Source: an uncultured Opitutia bacterium (lineage in GTDB: Bacteria > Verrucomicrobiota > Verrucomicrobiia > Opitutales > Opitutaceae). Taken from it: a stretch of 64,000 bases of DNA. The notes under the pieces were generated by a model. It searched no databases. It was not told the DNA's origin and was given only the letters and a program-made list of their open reading frames with translations. The stretch covers positions 1-64,000 of the forward strand of contig CAIRCN010000034.1 in the NCBI GenBank assembly GCA_903877135.1, in the 5' to 3' direction. Shown one piece after another: positions 55,539 through 64,000 of this stretch. Positions within the stretch are counted from its first letter, which is position 1. The number at the start of each line of letters is the position of its first letter. Both the position numbers and the translations under genes were made by a program.

Positions 55539-56465
55539 TCAACCGCCCGCACGGTAGCGCGCGACCGCCACCGCCGCGCAACTGCCCAGTTCGTCGCCGA
55601 GCTGGGCCGGCACGATGGCGCAATCACGCGCGCTGTCCGGCAGTGCCTCGCGCGCGATTACGGTCCGCAGCGCCGGGGCTAGAAATTTTTCACAGCGCTG
55701 GTAAATGCTGCCGATGACGATGCGCTCGGGGTTGAGGATATCGATGAACAGCGCGAGCGCCTCGCCCAGCCGCTCCCCCACTTCGCGCCAGATATCGAGT
55801 GCCAGCGCGTCGCCCGACTCAGCGGCGACGCCGACTTCACGCGCCGTAAGTTTGTCCACCGGGATCGCCTTCAATGCACTCGCCCCCCCATAGCCGGCCA
55901 CCCTCCGTTTCGCGATCTGCGCGATGCCGCCTCCTGAGCAAAAACCCTCAAACGATCCCGCCTTGCCATAACCCACTGGCCCATCCGCCGCCATGCGCAC
56001 ATGGCCGACCTCACCGGCATTGCCCGAGACGCCCTCGTAAAGCCGCCCGTCGAAAATAAGTCCGCAGCCCATGCCGGTGCCCATCGTGAGAAACATCATG
56101 CTCTGGCAGCCACGCCCCGCGCCGATCTGCCACTCTGCGAGCGCGCAGGCGTTGGCATCGTTCATCAGAAACGCCCGACCGCCGAAGCGTCGCGTCAGCT
56201 CGTCGCAGATCCCAATGCGGTCCCAGCCGGGGAGATTCGGCGGCGAGAGGATCAACCCGCGCGCCGCGTCGAGCGGTCCGCCGCACGAGACACCGAAGAC
56301 TGTGTCCGGCGCCGGTGCCAGCTTTGCGATCTCGGTGTAAAACCGCGCGAGAGTGCCTTGCACGTCGGAGGTGGCGAACCGCACGACCTCGCGCACCCGG
56401 TCCGGGCCTGCCGGCACGCCCAGCGCACATTTCGTCCCGCCGATATCGACGCCGATCAGGTTCAT
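55539..56465 (-). CDS. ROK-family sugar kinase without the zinc cysteine motif
   Basis: 308-residue kinase. It has the ATP-binding GVDIGGTKCALG (about 5-16), the catalytic Asp103 in MNDANACALAEW, and the LTMGTGMGCGLI phosphate loop (about 126-137). The ROK consensus G-H-x-x-x-(9-12)-C-x-C-G-x-x-G-C that binds structural zinc is reduced here to GHVRM...GPVGYGKAGSFEGFCSGG; three of the four cysteines are missing. It resembles the non-zinc glucokinase/NagK-like side branch. Its start overlaps the araD stop by four bases. The coupling with a ribulose-phosphate epimerase suggests it phosphorylates a ketopentose or a related sugar; this is inferred. Confidence 0.85.
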   Translation of the reverse strand: MNLIGVDIGGTKCALGVPAGPDRVREVVRFATSDVQGTLARFYTEIAKLAPAPDTVFGVSCGGPLDAARGLILSPPNLPGWDRIGICDELTRRFGGRAFLMNDANACALAEWQIGAGRGCQSMMFLTMGTGMGCGLIFDGRLYEGVSGNAGEVGHVRMAADGPVGYGKAGSFEGFCSGGGIAQIAKRRVAGYGGASALKAIPVDKLTAREVGVAAESGDALALDIWREVGERLGEALALFIDILNPERIVIGSIYQRCEKFLAPALRTVIAREALPDSARDCAIVPAQLGDELGSCAAVAVARYRAGG

Positions 56466-57154
56466 TTCGTCTGCCCGTAGTAGGCGCCGGGGCCGTGCTT
56501 GCGCTTAAAATGCTTCTTGAGCAACTCGGGCTCGATGGGCGCGAGCTTTGGCGCGAGTTGCAGTGACATCAGCGCCATGTGGGCGCAGCACTCAAGGGCG
56601 ACGGCGACTTCGACGGCTTTCGCAACCGTCGCGTCCCAAGTGAAGGGCGCGTGACGGTTCACCAGCACGCCGAGACAGTCGAGCGGATCGAGTTTCTTGA
56701 ACCGCTCCAGAATCGCGTTGCCAGTTTCCCACTCGTAGCCGCCTGCTATTTCCTCCGCGGTCAGCTTCCGTGTCACCGGCACCTCGCCATTAAAATAATC
56801 GGCATGCGTTGTGCCGAAACACGGAATCGCCCGGCCTGCCTGCGCGAACGCCGTCGCACAGGAGCTGTGCGTGTGCACCACGCCACCGACCGCAGCAAAG
56901 CCCAGATAGAGCCGCCGGTGTGTCGGCGTATCGGACGAGGGGTTGAGTTTGCCTTCGACTGTTTTCCCGTCGAGATCGACCAACACCATGTCCCGCGGAT
57001 GGAGCGCGGCGTAGGCTACACCGCTGGGCTTAATGGCGAAGATGCCGCGCTTGCGGTCGATCGCACTGGCGTTGCCGAAGGTGAGGTTGATCAACCCGTG
57101 CTCCGGCAGATCCCGGTTCGCCTCGTAGGCTTCGCGTTTGAGTTCGGTAAGCAT
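56462..57154 (-). CDS. araD: L-ribulose-5-phosphate 4-epimerase
   Basis: 230 residues from the ATG at 57154 (E. coli AraD has 231); the longer upstream frame is spurious. It converts L-ribulose-5-phosphate to D-xylulose-5-phosphate by retro-aldol cleavage. The metal and catalytic residues are all recognisable: Asp75 in SSDTPTH, His94 and His96 in VVHTHSS, Asp119 in THADYF, His168 in NRHAPFTW, and the C-terminal Tyr in GAYYGQ. The N-terminal LTFGNASAID matches the phosphate site. Translationally coupled to the ROK kinase. It would channel arabinose-derived pentose into the pentose phosphate pathway, fitting the GH127/GH172 operon elsewhere in the window. Confidence 0.92.
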   Translation of the reverse strand: MLTELKREAYEANRDLPEHGLINLTFGNASAIDRKRGIFAIKPSGVAYAALHPRDMVLVDLDGKTVEGKLNPSSDTPTHRRLYLGFAAVGGVVHTHSSCATAFAQAGRAIPCFGTTHADYFNGEVPVTRKLTAEEIAGGYEWETGNAILERFKKLDPLDCLGVLVNRHAPFTWDATVAKAVEVAVALECCAHMALMSLQLAPKLAPIEPELLKKHFKRKHGPGAYYGQTK

Positions 57155-57370
57155 GGAAACGGCGGTCAGATTGCAAGCTGACTGAAAAAAGTCGATGCGC
57201 GTGTTTTCGCATCGGATCCTTCTGCCTGTCATAGCCCGGGGTGCTGGCGGCATGGATGATCGCGCATGGCGAGCACTCGACGGCCCCGACCGCCATGAGG
57301 CGTCATTTCCGGCGGGCACGGCATGAGACAATGCTCTACCTGCCGGCAGAATTTCACTTATCAATTGGCA

Positions 57371-58024
57371 TCACTCTGTCAGATAAAACGGATTCGGCAG
57401 CTTAAACGCCCGTTCCGCAAATCCGCCCGCTACATCGCTCGTCTGATCGCCAATATTGGCGATGATTGCATATCCCTCCGCAGTTAGCCGCCGGCGCTCG
57501 GCCGTCTTGAACACCACCGCTGTGCGCGTGTCTCCCTCCGGCTGCATGATCAACGCCGTGCACTCGCAACAACCGATGTTGGAGAGATTCCGCTCCGTGG
57601 CCTTTCGCTCGCGCTCAGTCCGCGTCGTCAGAAAAAACACCTCTAGCCCCAGCTGACGCGTCACTTGGTAAACCGCTTGCACCGGCCTGATCGCGGGCGC
57701 CCTGGCCGCCTCTACCCACGCCACCCAAGTCGCGTCGTTCCAGCCAAAGTCATAGACCTTCAAGTCGGGCCAGCTCGACCACAGCGTGTCGTCGAGGTCG
57801 AACACCACGGCCAGCCGCTCGCCTGGCTGCCGTTTGGTCACGCGCGTCTCGATCCAGGCCGCCGCCTGTTTCGCCACGGCCGCCACCTCGCGGTCATACT
57901 CGCCCGACGCCACATAGGCCCGAATCTCCCGCTTGAGCAGCTCGAGATTCCGCGGTTCGGCGGTAGCGGGCAACGGCAGCGTGAAGATGAAAACAAACAC
58001 CAGCGAAATAAGGCTGAGGCGCAT
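57371..58024 (-). CDS. exported HAD-superfamily class B/III acid phosphatase
   Basis: 217 residues with a signal peptide (about 1-22, ending LPATA). The HAD core has nucleophile Asp76 and acid Asp78 in VVFDLDDTLWS, motif II Thr in FFLTTRTERER, and the final acidic pair region in IGDQTSDVAGG (about 195-205). This pattern is that of plant-VSP-like/class III and class B acid phosphatases (PF03767), usually periplasmic or lipid-anchored, releasing phosphate from nucleotides or phosphomonoesters. No lipobox Cys is visible. It is divergent from the PAS sensor gene and shares no operon. Confidence 0.87.
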   Translation of the reverse strand: MRLSLISLVFVFIFTLPLPATAEPRNLELLKREIRAYVASGEYDREVAAVAKQAAAWIETRVTKRQPGERLAVVFDLDDTLWSSWPDLKVYDFGWNDATWVAWVEAARAPAIRPVQAVYQVTRQLGLEVFFLTTRTERERKATERNLSNIGCCECTALIMQPEGDTRTAVVFKTAERRRLTAEGYAIIANIGDQTSDVAGGFAERAFKLPNPFYLTE

Positions 58025-58141
58025 GACCCGATACTCGCAACATCGTCGGAAAACTCAATCGTGTCTTCCGCCTAGAGGTATGCGACTCTCTCCAGATTCA
58101 TGTCGCCAGCGGCTTTTTTCCGCACAAGGTCATTCGGCTCT

Positions 58142-60175
58142 ATGCACGCGGCTGATTCTTTGGTTTTTTCCCCACGCCAACTGCGGCGCGTCACTTGGCT
58201 GTCGTTTGTACTTTTAACAGTGGCGCTGGCTGTGTCGGTTTTTTGGAACGTGCAGCTGTTGCACAACGCCATGCTCGATGCCGCCGAGCATGATGCACGG
58301 AGCAGTTTTGACCGGGACGTCCGCTATTTGCTGGATCCTGCCGCCATGACCCGCGAGGTGCATGAATTGAAGGCGCATGAGGATGGCACGCTGGGCCACA
58401 TCACCAGTTTGAAACCGAAGAGTGCCCACAACACGCCCGACGCATGGGAAACCTCCGCCTTGCAGACTTTCGTGCGCGGGCAGACCGAGGCCATCGCCCG
58501 GGTGCAATTGCAGGGTCAGTCTTATCTGCGTTTCATGAAGCCGGTGTTCACCGGGACGACCTGCCTGGAATGCCACGGCGATCAGGGTTACCGCCAAGGC
58601 GACCTCCGCGGCGGCATCAGCGTCGCCGTGCCGCTGGCGCCGTATCTGGCCATGGAACAGACTCGGGTTGGCCGCATCGTAGAAGTGCATGCCGGCTTGT
58701 GGGTATTGGGCGCACTGGGGATTTTCTTCGCCGCGCGCCAACTGCGCCAGCAGCTCGACGATCAGCTGCGCGCAGCGGCGGCACTAAGGGAAAGCGAAGA
58801 TCGCTATCGGACTGTGGTCAAAAACGTGGGTGAAGGCATCGCGCTGGTAAACCCGGCCGAACTGTTCACTTTTGCGAACCCGGCCTCCGAGGATATTTTT
58901 GGCGTGCCACCCGGCGGGCTGCTAGGGCACAGCCTGCGCGAGTTTACCACGCCCGAACAGTATGACCAGATTCGCGCGCAAACCGCCCGGCGCCAGGTGG
59001 GCGAACAAAACGCCTATGAAATCGTGATCAGCCGCCCGGATGGGGCATCGCGCCATGTGCTCGTAACTGCCGTGCCGCAACTTGACAGGGAGGGAAAGTT
59101 TATGGGCACCGTTGGTGTTTTCCGCGACATCACCGAGCGCCGCCAGGCGGAGGAGTCGCTGCGGGAGAGCGAATTTTTCTTCAAGGAGTCCCAGCGGGTG
59201 GCGCACATCGGCTCCTACCGTATCGATTTTTCCGCCGGCACTTGGATCGCGTCAGGCGTGTTGAATCAGATTTTCGGCATCGGTTCAGACTATGCCCGCA
59301 CTGTGGCCGGCTGGCTAGCCCTGGTCCACCCCGCGGATCGCGCCATGATGAGCCAGTATCTTCAGGACGAGGTGCTAGCCCACCAGCAGGCGTTCAACCG
59401 CGAATATCGCATCATCCGCAAAAGCGATGGCACTGTGCGCTGGGTGCACGGGCTGGGCGCACTCACGTTCGACCCAACGGGGACAGCTGTGGCGATGTCC
59501 GGCACCGTCCAGGACATCACCGAGCGGCGGCAGGCGGAGGAGACGTTGCAGGAAAGCGAGGAGCGCTTCAGGATCATCTTCAGCCGCTCACCTATGGGGA
59601 TTGCGCTGGTGGATCTGGAAGGTCACCCTTTCCTGACGAACACCGTCTGCCAGAATATGCTGGGGCGCACCGACGAAGAGTTGCGCGGGATGGTGTTCAC
59701 CGAGTTCACCCATCCTGAGGATTGTGACAAAGACCTGAAGCTTTACCACCAGCTCGTCGCCGGCGAACGCGACAGCTACCAGATTGAGAAACGCTACGTC
59801 CGCAAGGATGGCCAACTGGTATGGACCAGTCTGAGCGTAACCATGATTCGCGACTTTGCAGGCCAGCCCAAGTTTGCGCTCAGCCTCGTGGTGGATATCA
59901 CCGAGCGCAAGCAGGCGGAGGTCGAGCGCGAGCGGGTCGTCAGCGAGTTGCGTCAAACACTGGCGGAAACAAAAACCCTGAGCGGCCTGCTGCCTATCTG
60001 CGCCGGGTGCAAAGATATCCGCGACGCCGACGGGCATTGGAACAAAATAGAAATCTACATCCGGGAGCGCACCGGGGCCAAGTTCACTCACGGCATCTGT
60101 CCGGAGTGCATCAAGAAATATTATCCGGAGCTGGGCGACAATTTCACCGGTGGCCCCAAGTCGAAAACGACCTGA
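58142..60175 (+). CDS. c-heme/PAS sensory protein without kinase domain
   Basis: 677 residues from the ATG at 58142 (an ATG at 58100 would add 14). A membrane helix (about 17-37), then a periplasmic Tll0287/DUF3365-type domain with a c-type heme motif CLECH (Cys141, Cys144, His145), and a second helix (about 185-205). Three PAS units follow, each ending in DITERRQAEE-like PAC tails (about 220-345, 350-480, 485-605). The C-terminus is not a kinase but a short ICAGCKDIRD...HGICPEC block with two C-x2-C pairs (about 620-660), a zinc-ribbon-like tail also known from other PAS proteins. It probably senses redox, NO or a similar ligand and passes the signal to a partner; the hybrid kinase gene follows at 60309. 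Confidence 0.82.
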   Translation: MHAADSLVFSPRQLRRVTWLSFVLLTVALAVSVFWNVQLLHNAMLDAAEHDARSSFDRDVRYLLDPAAMTREVHELKAHEDGTLGHITSLKPKSAHNTPDAWETSALQTFVRGQTEAIARVQLQGQSYLRFMKPVFTGTTCLECHGDQGYRQGDLRGGISVAVPLAPYLAMEQTRVGRIVEVHAGLWVLGALGIFFAARQLRQQLDDQLRAAAALRESEDRYRTVVKNVGEGIALVNPAELFTFANPASEDIFGVPPGGLLGHSLREFTTPEQYDQIRAQTARRQVGEQNAYEIVISRPDGASRHVLVTAVPQLDREGKFMGTVGVFRDITERRQAEESLRESEFFFKESQRVAHIGSYRIDFSAGTWIASGVLNQIFGIGSDYARTVAGWLALVHPADRAMMSQYLQDEVLAHQQAFNREYRIIRKSDGTVRWVHGLGALTFDPTGTAVAMSGTVQDITERRQAEETLQESEERFRIIFSRSPMGIALVDLEGHPFLTNTVCQNMLGRTDEELRGMVFTEFTHPEDCDKDLKLYHQLVAGERDSYQIEKRYVRKDGQLVWTSLSVTMIRDFAGQPKFALSLVVDITERKQAEVERERVVSELRQTLAETKTLSGLLPICAGCKDIRDADGHWNKIEIYIRERTGAKFTHGICPECIKKYYPELGDNFTGGPKSKTT

Positions 60176-60308
60176 TCCGACTGCGCCCCGCCACTTCGCT
60201 GGCAAGATCGGTATGGCTTTTGCCGCGGCGCAGGCTACACTTGTGACACGGCCGCGCTCAATCCGCACGCGCAGCCTCTTCCGTCAATCCTGTCCGCCTC
60301 CGCCAGCC

Positions 60309-63300
60309 ATGCCCGACGAAAAACTCAACCGGCCTCGCCCCGCACTCTGGCAACGCCTACTGGTGGCGCTGCTGATCATCGTTGCCGCCAGTGTGTTCCG
60401 GACGATGTTCTTCGGTGGCTTGGGCCGGGGCATTCCTTACCTGCTCTATTATCCCGCGGTGATGCTGGCGGCGTTATATGGCGGACTGCCGGCAGGTCTC
60501 CTTGCCACGGCGCTTTCGGCGCCCTTGTGTTTCTTCTGGATTCAGCGGGGTGTAATGTCGCCGCCGGAATGGCTGGCCCTGGTGGTCTTTGTCCTCAGTT
60601 GCATCCTGATTTCCTATGTCTGCGAGGTAATGCACCGTGCGCAAGCGGAGGCGAAGCGAGCGCAGGAAAAAACCGAGGCCGCGAATCGGGAATTGCCCGC
60701 CGAAATCACGGAGCGGCTCAAGGCGGAGGGCGCGCTTCAGCGCGAGGAGAAATTTGATGGCACGCTGCTCGACAACCTCGCCGAGGGCGTGGTGGCCTGC
60801 GACGCCAGAGGGACGCTGGTGCTGTTCAACCGGACTGCGCGCGAGTGGCACGGCCTGGATTCGCTCTCCCTGCCTCCCGAGGAATGGGGCCGGCACTGCG
60901 ACCTATACAAGCCTGATGGGACCACGCCGCTCGCCACCGCCGACATCCCGCTGTTCCGCGCGTTTCACGGCGAAACCGTCCGCGAGGCCGCGATGACGAT
61001 TGTCGCCAAAGGCCGGCCGCCCCGGCATGTCCTGGCCTCGGGCGGCCCATTTTTCGACGCCCAGAACCACCTGCTGGGCGCTGTTATGGTGATGCACGAC
61101 ATCACCGCGCGCCGGCAGACGGAGGAGGACATGCGCCTGCAGAACGCCGCGCTGATGTCCGCGGCCAACGGCATCGTCATTACCGACCGCTCCGGCACCA
61201 TCGTCTGGGCCAATCCCGCGTTTAGCGCCCTGACCGGCTACTCGCTGACCGAAGCCTTCGGCAAAAATCCGCGGGATCTCCTCAAATCCGGCCAGCACGC
61301 CCGCGCCTTCTACGCGCAAATGTGGGATACGATAATGGCTGGCCGCGTCTGGCACGGGGAACTGGTGAACCGCCGCAAGGACGGCACCCATTACCCCGAG
61401 GAGATGACCCTCACGCCAATGCGTGATGCCAAAGGCGAAATCACCCACTTCATCGCGATCAAACAGGATCTCACCGCCCGCCGGCAGGGCGAGGCGGCGC
61501 TGCGGGCAAGCGAGGAGCACTACCGGTCGATCGCCCAGGCGGTCCCGGACGCCATCGTCACAGCCGACGCCGAGGGACGGGTTTGCGACTGGAATCCCGC
61601 CGCCGAGCGAATCTTTGGTTACAGCAAAGCCGAAGTGCACGGCGAACCGCTGGAGATCATCATTCCGCTTCGCTTCCGCGACCGGCACCGCGACGGCCTA
61701 CAGCGGTTGCTCGCAGGCGGTGAGCCGCCAGTCGTGGGCCGGACCGTCGAACTGGCGGGGTTACGACGTGACGGCACGGAATTTCCTCTGGAACTTTCGT
61801 TGGCCCGGTGGGCAAGCTCCGCGGGCGCATTCTTCACAGCGATCATCCGCGATATCTCCACGCGTGAGCTGGCGGAGTCGAACCTGCGGCAGAGCGAGGA
61901 GCACTACCGGCTGCTCTTCGACCACAATCCGCTTCCTATGTGGGTGCACGACACGGAAACGCTGCGGTTCCTCTCGGTCAACGAATCCGCCATGCAGCAC
62001 TACGGCTACACCCGCGAGGAGTTCCTCGGCATGACGCTCCCGCAAATCTGCAATCCCGACGACGTGCCCCTGCTGCTCCAGCGGCAGATGCGGGACCGCA
62101 CCGAAGGCGGTGCCAACTGCGAATTGCGGCACCGGCGGAAGAACGGAACGACGTTCCATGTGGAGACCTTCAGCCGCCCGCTGACTTTTGCCAGTCGCCC
62201 GGCCCAGCTGTCGCTCGTCAACGACATCACGGAGAAAAAATTGCTCGAGGATCGCTTCCTCCACGCCCAGCGGCTCGAGAGCATCGGCATGCTTGCCACT
62301 GGCATCGCCCACGATCTAAACAACGTGCTCGCCCCGATCGTGTTTGCCACCCCTATGCTGCGCGAAGGCCTCTCCTCCCCGCGAGACCTGAAAATTGTCG
62401 ATACACTCGAAAAAAGTGTCGCACGCGGTGCCAATCTGGTAAAACAGATCCTCAGTTTTGCCCACACCGCCACTGGTGAGTTCCAGGCCACGCAGGTGAA
62501 ACACCTCGCCCGCGATATTATCGCCGTCATTGAGGAAACATTTCCCAAGTCGGTCACGTTCGAGCACCACATTCCCTCCGACCTCTGGCCGGTGCAGGGC
62601 AACGCCACCCAAATCCACCAAGCGCTGCTCAACCTCTGCGTCAACGCCCGCGACGCCATGCCACATGGCGGCAAGCTGCGCCTCATCGCGACCAACCGCC
62701 GGCTCGACGCCGCCGAGGCGGCCTCCATCCCTGGCGCCCTGCCGGGCGTCTGGCTCGTGCTCGAGGTCGCCGACACCGGCACCGGCATTGCGCCCGATGT
62801 GCTGGAGCACATTTGGACACCGTTCTTCACGACCAAAGCTGTCGGCAAAGGCACCGGGCTCGGTCTCTCCACAGTGCGCGGCATCGTCGCCGGCCACCAC
62901 GGCTTTATTGAGTTGGACACGCAAGTCGGCCGCGGCACTTCTTTCCGCGTGTTTCTCCCCGCGATCGAAAGCGCAACACTCAAGTCGCCTGACCCCTTGG
63001 CTCCTGTGCAGCCCGGCGGCCACGGCGAACTCATCCTCGTGGTGGAAGACGAAACCGCCATCCGCCAGTTAATCTGCGATATCCTTCATCAGCATCGCTA
63101 TCGCGTGCTGGGCGCCGCCCATGGCGTGGAGGCGCTGGAGCTATTTGGCTCCCATCCAGGCGAATTCTCCCTCGTCATCACCGATGTCGACATGCCGCGC
63201 CTCGGCGGACTGAAGCTGACTCAGGCCCTATTGAAGATCAACCCCGGACTACCGCTCCTCGCCATGAGCGGGTTGTCCCGCAGTATCGATAGTGCCTCCG

Positions 63301-63410
63301 ATATCCCCGCGATTCAAGCGGTAGCACACGCGTTTCTCCGCAAGCCGTTTACCTCCGGCGAGCTGCTCAGCACCGTGTACCAACTGCTTCATCCAGCCGC
63401 CGCAACCTGA
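60309..63410 (+). CDS. membrane hybrid histidine kinase with four PAS units and a receiver
   Basis: 1033 residues from the ATG at 60309; the upstream extension overlaps the previous gene and is not protein-like. An N-terminal DUF4118-type four-helix membrane bundle (about 15-110, with GIPYLLYYPAVMLAALYGG) and a coiled stretch precede four PAS domains (about 155-275, 280-400, 405-525, 530-650). The HisKA helix carries His668 in GIAHDLNNV, followed by HATPase_c (N-box NLCVNARDAMPHGG, G-box DTGTGIAPDV and GKGTGLGLSTV) and a C-terminal receiver with phospho-acceptor Asp959 in VITDVDMPRLGG. It autophosphorylates and relays either to its own receiver or to the small response regulator encoded 4 bases downstream. 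Confidence 0.92.
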   Translation: MPDEKLNRPRPALWQRLLVALLIIVAASVFRTMFFGGLGRGIPYLLYYPAVMLAALYGGLPAGLLATALSAPLCFFWIQRGVMSPPEWLALVVFVLSCILISYVCEVMHRAQAEAKRAQEKTEAANRELPAEITERLKAEGALQREEKFDGTLLDNLAEGVVACDARGTLVLFNRTAREWHGLDSLSLPPEEWGRHCDLYKPDGTTPLATADIPLFRAFHGETVREAAMTIVAKGRPPRHVLASGGPFFDAQNHLLGAVMVMHDITARRQTEEDMRLQNAALMSAANGIVITDRSGTIVWANPAFSALTGYSLTEAFGKNPRDLLKSGQHARAFYAQMWDTIMAGRVWHGELVNRRKDGTHYPEEMTLTPMRDAKGEITHFIAIKQDLTARRQGEAALRASEEHYRSIAQAVPDAIVTADAEGRVCDWNPAAERIFGYSKAEVHGEPLEIIIPLRFRDRHRDGLQRLLAGGEPPVVGRTVELAGLRRDGTEFPLELSLARWASSAGAFFTAIIRDISTRELAESNLRQSEEHYRLLFDHNPLPMWVHDTETLRFLSVNESAMQHYGYTREEFLGMTLPQICNPDDVPLLLQRQMRDRTEGGANCELRHRRKNGTTFHVETFSRPLTFASRPAQLSLVNDITEKKLLEDRFLHAQRLESIGMLATGIAHDLNNVLAPIVFATPMLREGLSSPRDLKIVDTLEKSVARGANLVKQILSFAHTATGEFQATQVKHLARDIIAVIEETFPKSVTFEHHIPSDLWPVQGNATQIHQALLNLCVNARDAMPHGGKLRLIATNRRLDAAEAASIPGALPGVWLVLEVADTGTGIAPDVLEHIWTPFFTTKAVGKGTGLGLSTVRGIVAGHHGFIELDTQVGRGTSFRVFLPAIESATLKSPDPLAPVQPGGHGELILVVEDETAIRQLICDILHQHRYRVLGAAHGVEALELFGSHPGEFSLVITDVDMPRLGGLKLTQALLKINPGLPLLAMSGLSRSIDSASDIPAIQAVAHAFLRKPFTSGELLSTVYQLLHPAAAT

Positions 63411-63414
63411 CCCC

Positions 63415-63861
63415 ATGCCCTCCATCCTTCTCATTGATGACGACGCCTTGTTTCGCGAAACCCTCGGCGATGCACTCACCGAAAACGGCTATACGGTCAG
63501 GCAAGCCGCCGATGGTGCGGAGGGCACGAGGCTGCTGCGCACCATGCCCGTCGATCTTGTGCTCACGGACATCGTGATGCCGAGGCAAGAGGGACTCGAG
63601 ACCATCAAGGCGCTCCGTCGCATCTATCCCAAGCTGGGAATCATCGCGATGTCGGGCGGTCTGGCGCAGGCCGCCCCGTTTTACCTCAAGATTGCCGGCG
63701 ACTTCGGCGCCCAGCGCACGCTCCAAAAACCGTTCGACCTTCCCACGCTGCTGACCGCGATCACCGAAGTGCTCGCCTCCGAGGGCATAAGCCCCCCGCC
63801 CGCTTCCGCGCCAACCCACCCAGACTCCGGCTCTTCTCCAACGACCAATGACCCAAATTGA
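63415..63861 (+). CDS. single-domain response regulator
   Basis: 148 residues: a receiver domain (about 3-122) with acidic pocket IDDD (residues 7-10), phospho-acceptor Asp52 in VLTDIVMPRQEG and Lys104-region in LQKPFDLP. It is followed by a Pro/Ser-rich tail of about 25 residues with no DNA-binding domain. It is probably a CheY/Spo0F-like relay protein for the hybrid kinase whose gene ends 4 bases upstream. Its 3' end overlaps the start of the next, truncated gene by 14 bases. Confidence 0.9.
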   Translation: MPSILLIDDDALFRETLGDALTENGYTVRQAADGAEGTRLLRTMPVDLVLTDIVMPRQEGLETIKALRRIYPKLGIIAMSGGLAQAAPFYLKIAGDFGAQRTLQKPFDLPTLLTAITEVLASEGISPPPASAPTHPDSGSSPTTNDPN

Positions 63862-64000
63862 GGAGCCCGTCATGCCGCCCTCTCAATCTTTAACCTCATC
63901 GCCCCACCGAGCCCGGACCGCGTCGACGTTCAAGTTGTGGCATTACACACTGGCTGCGGGGCTAGTGTGGACAGCGCTGATGGCTGCATCCCTGGGCTGG
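63848..64000 (+). CDS. start of a membrane protein, probably another sensor (cut by window edge)
   Basis: 51 codons are visible from the ATG at 63848 (or 42 from a second ATG at 63872). A polar Ser/Pro/Thr-rich stretch of about 30 residues leads into a membrane helix (WHYTLAAGLVWTALMAASLG). Overlap with the response regulator and the surrounding signalling genes suggest a further sensor kinase, but nothing diagnostic lies inside the window. Confidence 0.5.
   Translation, partial: MTQIEEPVMPPSQSLTSSPHRARTASTFKLWHYTLAAGLVWTALMAASLGW

Overview
This is a GC-rich stretch (clearly above 60% by eye) of a Gram-negative bacterial chromosome. The gene types (GH127, GH172, GH38-like and heparinase-type polysaccharide enzymes, a PAS/heme signalling cluster, a KDO-8-phosphate synthase, a DUF6941-type protein, few Shine-Dalgarno sequences) fit Verrucomicrobiota, most likely Opitutaceae-like. 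That placement is an inference from gene content, not a measured phylogeny. Coding density is high and many neighbours overlap by 1-4 bases. I see no CRISPR array, insertion sequence or complete tRNA or rRNA gene.

Layout. (1) 1-3.3 kb: on the minus strand, a GH38-like protein that runs off the left edge, coupled by a TGATG overlap to an isoprenylcysteine-methyltransferase-like gene, then a hicAB toxin-antitoxin pair with a perfect 14-bp palindrome just upstream. (2) 3.4-7.7 kb: a membrane class III adenylate cyclase, then a gene-poor patch holding a TPR-type C-terminal fragment, a small membrane protein, a pseudogene with one in-frame TGA, and a 28-base 3' end of a serine-type tRNA that looks like an attachment-site footprint. 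(3) 7.7-28.7 kb: mostly housekeeping genes (parE-type topoisomerase, rsmE, prolyl oligopeptidase, pyrG-kdsA with a lipoyl/E3-binding protein and a FabH-like synthase, lipA). Interleaved with them are a DHDPS-family lyase, a GH42-like protein and a GH127/GH172/five-bladed-propeller glycosidase operon. A second pseudogene (YdjM-like, two in-frame stops) follows at 28.75-29.27 kb.

(4) 29.3-57.2 kb is the most unusual part, a dense accessory region of sugar-type metabolism. It has a hexuronate-type MFS carrier, two paralogous membrane di-iron desaturase-like proteins, an epimerase/DHDPS-like/M20 operon facing two amidohydrolases and a DegT aminotransferase, a second DegT with a sialidase-like protein, three tandem paralogous ~650-residue propeller-like proteins of unknown function in one operon with an orphan sugar-binding protein and a desaturase, and a heparinase x2 / sodium symporter / cysteine hydrolase operon behind araD and a ROK kinase. 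The proposed scheme is extracellular cleavage of an acidic or arabinose-containing glycan, uptake by the MFS and sodium carriers, and intracellular processing by kinase, epimerase, aldolase and aminotransferase. The five-gene propeller/binding-protein/desaturase operon is the best candidate for an undescribed system.

(5) 57.4-64 kb: an exported HAD phosphatase and a signalling cluster. The cluster contains a c-heme PAS sensor without a kinase domain, a hybrid histidine kinase, a response regulator, and the start of another membrane protein cut by the right edge. Annotated starts were moved inward where the family N-terminus, an overlap with the upstream gene or a ribosome binding site made this clear.
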